DNA from: Betaproteobacteria bacterium | Lineage (GTDB): Bacteria > Pseudomonadota > Gammaproteobacteria > Burkholderiales > SG8-39 | Assembly: GCA_012274205.1 (NCBI GenBank) | Contig: JAAOZY010000005.1 | Coordinates: 1 to 17,571, forward strand | Direction of reading: 5' to 3' | Length of the DNA: 17,571 nucleotides | Shown: piece by piece, positions 12,438 to 17,571 of the stretch | Position numbering within the stretch: position 1 is the first letter of the stretch | How the letters are laid out: each line of letters starts with the position of its first letter | The notes under the pieces: generated by a model | Database searches by the model: none | Told to the model about the DNA's origin: nothing | Seen by the model: only the letters and a program-made list of their open reading frames with translations | Translations under genes and position numbers: made by a program

Positions 12438-13178
12438 TCAACCAATGGTCGCCAGACCCGGAAACGTGTCCAGAAGCCACAATGCAAATTGGGTCAGCTG
12501 CCCGGTGATCATGGCGAGGCCCATCACCACCATCACCGCGCCCGCGCCGATCTGCATCGGCCGCCCGATGCGCGCGATCGATTTGCGCCAAGCGAGAAAG
12601 TTGTCGGTGAACATCGCCGTTGCGATGAACGGCAGCCCGAGCCCGAGCGAATAGGCGCCGAGCAGCGCGACGCCGCTCGACAGCGTCGCGGTCACGGCGC
12701 TGAGCGTGAGTATCACCCCGAGCACCGGACCGATGCAGGGGGTCCAGCCGATCGCGAACGCGAGACCGATGAGATAGGCGCCCGCGGGGCGCGCGCCGCG
12801 GATGTTGCCGTGGAAGCGCAGGTCGCGCTGCATCCAGTTCAGCTTCAGCAGGCCGGTCATGAACAGGCCGAAGCTCATGACGATGGCGCCGCCGGCGATA
12901 TTGGCCTCGTACTTGTAGCGCAGCAGCATTTGTCCGAAGCCGGTAGCGCCGGCCCCGAGAACAATGAATACGGTGGAAAAACCCAATACGAAACAAAAGC
13001 TCAGCCAGAGCGCCGACATGCGCCAGGTCGAGTCGCTCATATCATGGCCGCGCGACATCCTGTCGCCGGCGATATACGAAACATAGCCCGGCACCAGCGG
13101 CAGCACGCAGGGCGAAAGAAACGACACGACGCCGGCGCCGAATGCCGTCACCAGTGCGATCGCGGACACTTCGGTCAT
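12438..13178 (-). CDS. ccdA: CcdA/DsbD-type transmembrane thiol-disulfide electron carrier
   Basis: 246-residue integral membrane protein of the CcdA family. This family passes reducing power from cytoplasmic thioredoxin to periplasmic proteins, for cytochrome c maturation or disulfide reduction. Six membrane segments are expected. The two redox cysteines are in the family's signature places: Cys24 in FLSPCVLPLVPGYVSY (20-35) and Cys148 in GWTPCIGP (144-151). No periplasmic thioredoxin domain is fused and no partner is adjacent. GGA lies about 7 nt before ATG 13178, a modest site. A perfect FNR-type box lies 61 bp upstream of the ATG, suggesting oxygen control. In a copper island it might repair copper-damaged disulfides or keep CusF-like/cupredoxin cysteines reduced, but a general cytochrome c role is equally possible. 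Related families (TauE-like) are less likely given both CP motifs. Confidence 0.9.
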   Translation of the reverse strand: MTEVSAIALVTAFGAGVVSFLSPCVLPLVPGYVSYIAGDRMSRGHDMSDSTWRMSALWLSFCFVLGFSTVFIVLGAGATGFGQMLLRYKYEANIAGGAIVMSFGLFMTGLLKLNWMQRDLRFHGNIRGARPAGAYLIGLAFAIGWTPCIGPVLGVILTLSAVTATLSSGVALLGAYSLGLGLPFIATAMFTDNFLAWRKSIARIGRPMQIGAGAVMVVMGLAMITGQLTQFALWLLDTFPGLATIG

Positions 13179-13238
13179 GCGCAGTCCATGGTTACAGGGT
13201 TTCCGCCGCCAGACTAATTACATCCGGGCGCACCGCGT

Positions 13239-13252
13239 TTGATACAGATCAA
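13239..13252. promoter_or_regulatory. Perfect FNR/Anr-type box
   Basis: TTGATACAGATCAA matches TTGAT-N4-ATCAA at all 10 fixed positions. The dyad extends one base each side (TTTGAT...ATCAAA). It is 61 bp from the ccdA ATG and 232 bp from the Spy-like ATG, so ccdA is the likelier target. A class II start for ccdA would fall near 13204; the -10 there is weak (TAGTCT, or TAATTA slightly off position). Confidence 0.7.
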
Positions 13253-13326
13253 ATGCCGGCCGCTTGGGCGGGTGCCGACAGGGCGTATCGCGACGTTCCG
13301 ACGCCGCCGAACCGCGAAATTGTAGC

Positions 13327-13341
13327 GGCGTGTAACACGCC
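13327..13341. repeat. 15-bp palindrome, possible operator
   Basis: GGCGTGT-a-ACACGCC is a perfect inverted repeat with a single-base centre. It overlaps a larger dyad, GTAGCG (13322-13327) with CGCTAC (13349-13354). It lies 143 bp before the Spy-like ATG. No known operator is recognised. Confidence 0.45.
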
Positions 13342-13483
13342 GGCCCGGCGCTACCGCAGCGTACAACATGACAACATGGAACATACACCGGCGTGCTGAA
13401 ATGGGTACCGATGCGACGGGACGACTCAATGCACGATCCCGGGCTACGCAGGCTGAGCAAGATTACCCAATGGAGAATTGATC

Positions 13484-14134
13484 ATGAAACGCATAACGAA
13501 AATTGCACTCGCCGCCGGCACGGCGGTATCGCTGGGGCTCGCCGCCGCGGCGGTGAACGCGAATCCCTATGGCTACGGTCCCGGTGGCCCCGGCTACGGT
13601 CCGGGACCCGGCATGATGGGCGGCTACGGCCCGGGACCCGGCATGATGGGCGGCTACGGTCCCGGCTATGGCAGGGGTCCGGGCATGATGGGCGGACATG
13701 GCCCGGGATACGGCATGGGTCCGGGCTACGGCATGGGTCCGCAGGCGATGTACGGCGGCAATTTCGGCAATGTAGATGAGAATCTGGCCGGACTGAAGGA
13801 ACAGCTGGGGATCACCGCCAAGCAGGACGGTGCATGGCAGGCGTTCGCCAAGAACGCGAAGCAGCAGAGCGAAAGCCGGCAAGCCTGGTTCGCCAAGATG
13901 CAGCAGGCGCGCAGCGCCGGCTCGGCGCCGGAGTTCGCCGCCCAGCAAGCCGAGTTCATGAAGCAGCGCGAGGCCGAGTTGCAGGCCAGCGCTGCCGCGC
14001 TGAAGAATCTCTACGCAGCGCTCACGCCGGAACAGAAGCAGATCGCAGACCAGAGTTTCGGCGGCTACGGTCCCGCATACTGCCAGCAGGGCTACGCTGG
14101 CGGCCGCGGCGGTCGCGGCGGGCGTTTCCGCTAG
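13484..14134 (+). CDS. Spy/CpxP-like (LTXXQ) periplasmic protein with Gly/Tyr/Met repeats
   Basis: 216 residues. A signal peptide (1-26, ending VNA) is followed by a repeat region (27-88) built from YGPG, MMGGYGP and GYGMGP units. A helical domain (about 94-200) has LGITAKQ and later LTPEQKQ, the paired LTxxQ-type motifs of Spy/CpxP proteins. These are ATP-independent periplasmic chaperones, often induced by metal or envelope stress. The tail is Gly/Arg-rich (GGRGGRGGRF) with one Cys (about 203). The repeat region is Met-containing and may bind Cu(I) or be a flexible shield (inference). The start at 13484 has GGAG about 8 nt upstream; a TTG at 13478 is in frame but less likely. Tandem hairpins and a probable terminator follow. 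Assignment to the Spy family rests on the helical motifs only. Confidence 0.85.
   Translation: MKRITKIALAAGTAVSLGLAAAAVNANPYGYGPGGPGYGPGPGMMGGYGPGPGMMGGYGPGYGRGPGMMGGHGPGYGMGPGYGMGPQAMYGGNFGNVDENLAGLKEQLGITAKQDGAWQAFAKNAKQQSESRQAWFAKMQQARSAGSAPEFAAQQAEFMKQREAELQASAAALKNLYAALTPEQKQIADQSFGGYGPAYCQQGYAGGRGGRGGRFR
13591..13660 (+). repeat. 30-bp tandem repeat inside the Spy-like gene
   Basis: The units 13591-13620 and 13621-13650 differ at one base (T13600 versus C13630). A third copy begins at 13651 and diverges after about 10 bases. Each unit encodes ten residues, GYGPGPGMMG in register. The near identity of synonymous sites suggests recent slippage or duplication. Confidence 0.85.
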
Positions 14135-14153
14135 ATACCGCAAGCGCGCGGCC

Positions 14154-14173
14154 GGGCGGCGCGGCAGCCGCCC
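14154..14173 (+). terminator. Hairpin 1 after the Spy-like gene
   Basis: GGGCGGC-gcggca-GCCGCCC is a perfect 7-bp GC stem, 19 nt after the stop, without a U-run. It may be a 3' stabilising hairpin rather than a terminator. Confidence 0.4.
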
Positions 14174-14220
14174 TCGCCTGCGACAATGAGGCGCGGGAAG
14201 CCGGCGGCGACGGTCTTAAA

Positions 14221-14247
14221 GGCTATTTCAGATTTGGCGAAATGGCC
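14221..14247 (+). other. Hairpin 2 after the Spy-like gene
   Basis: GGCTATTTC (14221-14229) pairs with GAAATGGCC (14239-14247), nine pairs with one G-U, around a 9-nt loop. It lies between hairpin 1 and the terminator, so the 3' untranslated region appears highly structured. Confidence 0.5.
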
Positions 14248-14263
14248 TCTGACACAGCCGGGC

Positions 14264-14288
14264 ACGAGGGGAAGTATTCCCTCGTTTT
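14264..14288 (+). terminator. Rho-independent terminator after the Spy-like gene
   Basis: ACGAGGG (14264-14270) pairs with CCCTCGT (14279-14285), and the stem can extend by a G-U and an A-U pair. It is followed by TTT, making four consecutive T with the last stem base. It separates the copper island from argA, which starts 46 bp later. Confidence 0.7.
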
Positions 14289-14333
14289 GAAATAAGCTCT
14301 TAGAATGGCGCTTTCGCTCCCGGTTACGCGCGC

Positions 14334-15647
14334 ATGCCGACCAACGTCCACAGCCAGTTCGTCGCCTGGTTCCGCTCAGCGGCGCCTTATTTCAACGCCT
14401 TCCGCGGCAAAACCTTCGTCATCGCCTTCGGCGGCGAGATCGTGGCCGACGGCAAGTTCGGCGTGCTGGCGCAGGACATCAATCTGCTGCGCAGCGCCGG
14501 CATCCGCGTGGTGCTGGTCCACGGCTCGCGCCCGCAGATCGAAGCACAGCTAAAACTGCGGCGCGCGCGCTCGCGCTATCACGCCGGACTGCGCATCACC
14601 GACGCAGTGGCGCTCGCCTGCGTGAAAGAGGCCGCGGGCCTGCTGCGCGTCGAGCTCGACGCGCTGCTGTCCCAGGGCCTGCCCAATTCGCCCATGGCCG
14701 GCGCCGACATCAACACCGTGTCGGGCAATTTCATCACCGCCCAGCCGATGGGCGTGCTCGACGGCGTCGACCTGCAATACACCGGGACCGTGCGCAAGGT
14801 GAATGCCGCGGCGATCGAGGCCTGCCTCGCGGTGGACGACCTGGTCATCATTTCGAGCGTCGGCTATTCGCCCACCGGCGAAGTGTTCAATCTGTCGATG
14901 GAAGACGTCGCGATCGCGATCGCCAAGGCACTGCAGGCGACCAAGCTGGTGTTCCTCAGCGACGCGCCGGTGGAGGATGCGCGCGGGCGCCTGATGCCGG
15001 AGCTGTCTGCGGCGGAGGCCGATCTGCTGCTGGCAAAGGGCAAGAACCTGACGCCGGACACGCGCCTGTACCTGAGCCATGCGGTGGAGGCGGTGCGCGC
15101 CGGCGTGGCGCGCGCGCACGTGGTGTCGCACAAGGTGGACGGTGCGCTGCTGCTTGAACTGTTCACCCGAGGCGGCTCGGGCAGCATGATCACCGCCGAC
15201 AAGCTCGAGCGCCTGCGCCCCGCGAGCATCGACGACATCGGCGGCATCCTGCAGCTGATCGAACCGCTGGAAGTCGAGGGCACGCTGGTCTACCGCGGAC
15301 GCGAGCTGCTCGAGCGCGAGGTGCAGACCTTCTTCGTGATCGAGCACGATGGCGTGATCGTCGGCTGCGCCGCGCTCTATCCGCTCGCGGGCAAGGCGGC
15401 GGAACTCGCGGCGCTCGCGGTGCGGCCCGAATACCAGGGGCGCGGCTACGGCGAGAAGCTGCTCGATCACGGCGAAGTCGAGGCGCGCCAGCTCGGCTAC
15501 AGGAAGCTGTTCGTGCTCACCACGCGCGCGTCGCACTGGTTCATCGAGCGCGGCTTCACCGAGACCGAGGTCGGCGCCCTGCCCGAGCCGAAGAAATCAC
15601 TCTACAACCTGCAGCGGCGCTCCAAGGTTCTGCTGAAAAAACTCTAG
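14334..15647 (+). CDS. argA: N-acetylglutamate synthase (amino-acid acetyltransferase)
   Basis: First enzyme of arginine biosynthesis: acetyl-CoA plus L-glutamate gives N-acetylglutamate, in the cytoplasm. 437 aa, close to the E. coli-type ArgA (about 443). The N-terminal amino-acid-kinase-like domain (about 1-285) begins FVIAFGGEIVADG and includes VLVHGSRPQIE. It is the non-catalytic, arginine-sensing part. The C-terminal GNAT domain (about 293-437) has LAVRPEYQGRGYGEKLL, the acetyl-CoA-binding motif A (about 360-376). The start at 14334 has no strong ribosome site, but it is the only start placing the usual N-terminus (SQFVAWFR). It stands alone behind a terminator and converges on hemN. 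Feedback inhibition by arginine is expected from the family, not visible here. Confidence 0.95.
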   Translation: MPTNVHSQFVAWFRSAAPYFNAFRGKTFVIAFGGEIVADGKFGVLAQDINLLRSAGIRVVLVHGSRPQIEAQLKLRRARSRYHAGLRITDAVALACVKEAAGLLRVELDALLSQGLPNSPMAGADINTVSGNFITAQPMGVLDGVDLQYTGTVRKVNAAAIEACLAVDDLVIISSVGYSPTGEVFNLSMEDVAIAIAKALQATKLVFLSDAPVEDARGRLMPELSAAEADLLLAKGKNLTPDTRLYLSHAVEAVRAGVARAHVVSHKVDGALLLELFTRGGSGSMITADKLERLRPASIDDIGGILQLIEPLEVEGTLVYRGRELLEREVQTFFVIEHDGVIVGCAALYPLAGKAAELAALAVRPEYQGRGYGEKLLDHGEVEARQLGYRKLFVLTTRASHWFIERGFTETEVGALPEPKKSLYNLQRRSKVLLKKL

Positions 15648-15652
15648 GTCGG

Positions 15653-15703
15653 GGCGCGGCGAACGCGCCGTTGAGCGCAATCCTGCAGGGCCATTCGGCC
15701 TGC
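15653..15703. terminator. Hairpins between convergent argA and hemN
   Basis: GGCGCG-gcgaa-CGCGCC (15653-15669) is a perfect 6-bp stem just after the argA stop. GCAGGGCC with GGCCTGC (15685-15703) forms a 7-bp stem with one bulged G and an ATTC loop. Neither is followed by a U-run, so one or both may act as weak bidirectional terminators. Confidence 0.4.
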
Positions 15704-15732
15704 GGTTCGCACGCCGTCTGGAGTCGTCCCAG

Positions 15733-17139
15733 CTATATCGTTCTGGAGAATATCGGCGCGCCGGCGCTTCTGCCCGCCAGGTAACGGTCGAACAGCATCG
15801 CCACGTTGCGCACGAACAGTCGCCCGAGCGGCTCCACGTCGAGCGCTTCGCGGCTGAGGCTGACGAATCCGGCCGCGATCAGGCCATCGGGAGCGACCAG
15901 CTGCGCCAGCTCAGGTTCGAAGGCCTGGTCGAACACGATGCCGAAACGCGCTTCGACGGCGCGCTTGTCCAGGTGGAAATTGCACATCAGCTGCGTGATG
16001 ACGAAGCGGCGCAGCTGGTCGTCGGCGCTCAGGCGGTAGCCCCGGTCGATCGGCAGCAGGCCCTGGTCGAGCGCGTCGTAATAGCGCGGCAGCTTCTTCT
16101 GGTTCTGGGCGTAGGCGCCGGCCACGTCGCCGATCGCGGAAACACCCAGGCCGATCATGTCCGGCGCAGACTTGACCGTGTAGCCCATGAAATTGCGCGA
16201 CAGCGTGCGCGACTCCACCGCCTTGGCCAGCTCATCCTCGGGCACGGCGAAATGGTCCATGCCGATCTGGCGGTAACCGGCCTGCACGAAGGCTTCGCGC
16301 GCGATGCAGAACAGCTCCAGCTTTTGCTCGCCCGAAGGCAGCATGGCGGGATCGAATCCCTTTTGCTGGGTGCGCAGCCAGGGAACGTGGGCATAGGAGT
16401 AAACCGCGACGCGGTCGGCGCGCAGCTCGATCACCGCATCCAGGGTCTTGGCAAAGGTCTCGGGCTTTTGCAGCGGCAAGCCGTAGATCAGGTCGACGTT
16501 GATCGAGCCGAAGCCCGCGTTCCGGCTGTAGGCGAACAGCTCGCGCGTCTGGCGCTCGGTCTGGTTGCGGTTGATGATGGCCTGCACCTCGGGGTCGAAA
16601 TCCTGCACCCCCATCGACAGGCGGTTGAAGCCCATCGCGCGCAGCAGATCGATCTGCTCGCGGCTGGTGACGCGCGGATCGACCTCGATCGCCGACTCGG
16701 CGTCGGGCTGGATGTCGAAGCACTCGGTCACGACCTGCTGCAGCGCGCGCATCTCCTCCACCGCCAGATAAGTCGGCGTGCCCCCGCCCCAGTGGTACTG
16801 CACCACCTTGCGCCGCCGCCCCAGGCGCCGCGACACTTCGCGAATTTCGCGATGCAGGTAAGTCAGGTATTTCTGCTCAACCTCGCGGTGCCGCGTGATC
16901 ACCACATTGCAGCCGCAGAAGGTGCAGCGGTGCTCGCAAAAAGGCAGGTGCAGGTAGAGCGAAAGCGGATCGTCCGCACGCGCTGCCGCCTGTTCGAGCG
17001 AGCCGAAATACGCCTGCGCGTCGTAGGCGGGGTTGAACTCGACCGCGGTCGGATACGAGGTGTAGCGCGGTCCCGGCCGGTCGTACTTGCGCAGCAGATC
17101 GGGCGTGACGCGAATTGACGTGCTTACCGATTCGGACAT
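15733..17139 (-). CDS. hemN: Oxygen-independent coproporphyrinogen III oxidase (radical SAM)
   Basis: Cytoplasmic radical-SAM enzyme that decarboxylates coproporphyrinogen III to protoporphyrinogen IX without oxygen, a late step of haem synthesis. 468 aa, matching HemN (about 457). The N-terminal substrate-loop signature is GPRYTSYPTA (23-32). The [4Fe-4S]/SAM cluster motif CEHRCTFCGC gives Cys68, Cys72 and Cys75, with the extra Cys77 typical of HemN proper. The glycine-rich HWGGGTPTYL stretch follows, and the C-terminal HemN domain contains the characteristic GYTVKSAPDMIGLG. The N-terminal signature argues against the HemW-type paralogue. The start at 17139 has GAGGAG about 5 nt upstream. 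No FNR box is visible in the 81 bp before it. The upstream neighbour on the same strand is bfr. Confidence 0.96.
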   Translation of the reverse strand: MSESVSTSIRVTPDLLRKYDRPGPRYTSYPTAVEFNPAYDAQAYFGSLEQAAARADDPLSLYLHLPFCEHRCTFCGCNVVITRHREVEQKYLTYLHREIREVSRRLGRRRKVVQYHWGGGTPTYLAVEEMRALQQVVTECFDIQPDAESAIEVDPRVTSREQIDLLRAMGFNRLSMGVQDFDPEVQAIINRNQTERQTRELFAYSRNAGFGSINVDLIYGLPLQKPETFAKTLDAVIELRADRVAVYSYAHVPWLRTQQKGFDPAMLPSGEQKLELFCIAREAFVQAGYRQIGMDHFAVPEDELAKAVESRTLSRNFMGYTVKSAPDMIGLGVSAIGDVAGAYAQNQKKLPRYYDALDQGLLPIDRGYRLSADDQLRRFVITQLMCNFHLDKRAVEARFGIVFDQAFEPELAQLVAPDGLIAAGFVSLSREALDVEPLGRLFVRNVAMLFDRYLAGRSAGAPIFSRTI

Positions 17140-17160
17140 GAGGCTCCTCGGATGGCGGCG

Positions 17161-17179
17161 GCCGGCGCATTGCGCCGGC
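17161..17179 (-). terminator. Hairpin between bfr and hemN
   Basis: GCCGGCGC-att-GCGCCGGC is a perfect 8-bp stem with a 3-nt loop, 41 nt past the bfr stop and 21 nt before the hemN ATG. It lacks a U-run. It could end bfr transcripts or modulate hemN expression if transcription reads through. Confidence 0.4.
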
Positions 17180-17220
17180 GGCGGAACAATGGGCGGCCCC
17201 AGGCGCGCCGAAGTGCGGGA

Positions 17221-17571
17221 CTAGGAGCCGGAGCCCGCACCCATTTGCGACTGCTGGTAGTTTTGCAGCCCGACCTTTTCGATCAGGCCGAGCTGCGTCT
17301 CCAGCCAGTCTATGTGTTCCTCCGTATCCGCGAGGATATCGTCCAGCAGTTCGCGCGACACGTAGTCACCGCTGCCTTCGCTGTAGGCGATCGCCGCCTT
17401 GAGGTCAGCGTGAGCGCCGCGCTCGAGCTTCAGGTCGCCCGCCAGACACGCGGGCAGGGTGCTGCCGACGGAGAGCTTGTTCAGCGTCTGCATGCTTGGC
17501 AGGCCTTCCAGAAAAAGAATGCGCTCGATCAGCTTGTCGGCGTGGCGCATCTCCTCGATGGACTCCTCGTA
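17221..17571 (-). CDS. bfr: Bacterioferritin (N-terminal part outside window)
   Basis: Haem-containing iron-storage ferritin with ferroxidase activity. The minus-strand frame enters at the right edge and gives 116 residues plus stop. By comparison with the 158-residue E. coli protein about 44 N-terminal residues are missing. Ferroxidase ligands visible, in E. coli numbering, are Glu51 and His54 in EEMRHAD, Glu94 in DLKLER, and Glu127 and His130 in TEEHIDWLE. The haem-ligating Met52 is also present (EEMRHAD), so this is a haem-binding type. IERILFLEGLP and GLQNYQQSQ are typical. It precedes hemN by 81 bp on the same strand, an iron/haem pairing. No regulatory site can be judged because the start is off the window. 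Confidence 0.95.
   Translation of the reverse strand, partial: YEESIEEMRHADKLIERILFLEGLPSMQTLNKLSVGSTLPACLAGDLKLERGAHADLKAAIAYSEGSGDYVSRELLDDILADTEEHIDWLETQLGLIEKVGLQNYQQSQMGAGSGS

Larger units (their letters stand above)
13179..13483. other. Divergent intergenic region between ccdA and the Spy-like gene
   Basis: About 305 bases with no convincing gene. They hold the FNR-type box at 13239-13252 and a 15-bp palindrome at 13327-13341 nested in a larger dyad (13322-13354). Promoters for both directions should lie here, but no strong -35/-10 pair is evident. Confidence 0.5.

Noticed and set aside
12389..12438. Repeated TCCTGT words (12405, 12421, 12433) and a GTTACA in the copS-ccdA gap
   Set aside because: The spacing is irregular, the region lies between convergent stops, and the GTTACA lacks a proper second arm.
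11974..12996. Leftward frame of 340 codons crossing copS and ccdA
   Set aside because: It overlaps the copS 3' end antisense and ccdA out of frame, both motif-verified genes; its product has no family features.
17140..17220. Expected FNR box before hemN
   Set aside because: Searched because hemN is often oxygen-regulated; no TTGAT-N4-ATCAA-like sequence is present, only a GC-rich hairpin.

Overview
The window is high-GC, gene-dense DNA that looks betaproteobacterial. Grounds for this are the ArgA, HemN and bacterioferritin sequences, the CopR/CopS pair, CopA, a CusF-type protein and the UbiB family member. No genus is assigned. Positions 1 to about 14,150 form a copper/heavy-metal handling island. 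From about 14,330 to the end lie ordinary housekeeping genes (argA, hemN, bfr). I saw no tRNA, rRNA, transposase, integrase or CRISPR array.

Layout. (1) 1-1845, minus strand: a likely HME-RND (Cus-type) efflux operon. It reads periplasmic type-1 cupredoxin, then CusF-like chaperone, then TolC/CusC-family outer-membrane factor running off the left edge. A palindromic copper box precedes it. (2) 1987-3899, minus: a small Met/Gly/Asn-rich membrane peptide and an ABC1/UbiB-family kinase-like protein. (3) 4263-5397, plus: an unrecognised lipoprotein behind a compound promoter with a copper box, an FNR-type box and a well-spaced -10. (4) 9175-5418, minus: Met-rich periplasmic coiled-coil protein, DUF302 protein, four-helix membrane protein, and a Cu+ P1B-ATPase whose N-terminus carries two Cys/His HMBD modules instead of the classical CXXC HMA domain. 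(5) 9790-9539, minus: small secreted Lys/His-rich protein. (6) 10052-12288, plus: copper box, then copR-copS with an ATGA overlap. (7) 13178-12438, minus: CcdA-type membrane electron-transfer protein with a perfect FNR box upstream. (8) 13484-14134, plus: Spy/LTXXQ-type periplasmic protein with a Gly/Tyr/Met repeat region, followed by three hairpins, the last a plausible intrinsic terminator. (9) 14334-15647 argA (plus), 17139-15733 hemN (minus), and the bfr C-terminal part (minus, right edge).

How the parts may work together (inference). CopS senses periplasmic copper and CopR binds the RTTACA-N4-TGTAAT boxes, three of which are present. CopA exports Cu+ to the periplasm. The Met-rich, cupredoxin, CusF-like and Spy-like proteins buffer it there, and the Cus-type tripartite pump expels it. 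FNR-type boxes beside the lipoprotein and ccdA suggest that part of the island also responds to oxygen, which makes sense because Cu+ toxicity rises under anoxia.

The least explained items are the lipoprotein, the CopA-coupled membrane protein, the Met-rich protein, the small Met/Gly membrane peptide and the secreted His/Lys-rich peptide. A 62-nt promoter segment is also duplicated in the same orientation around two of the copper boxes.
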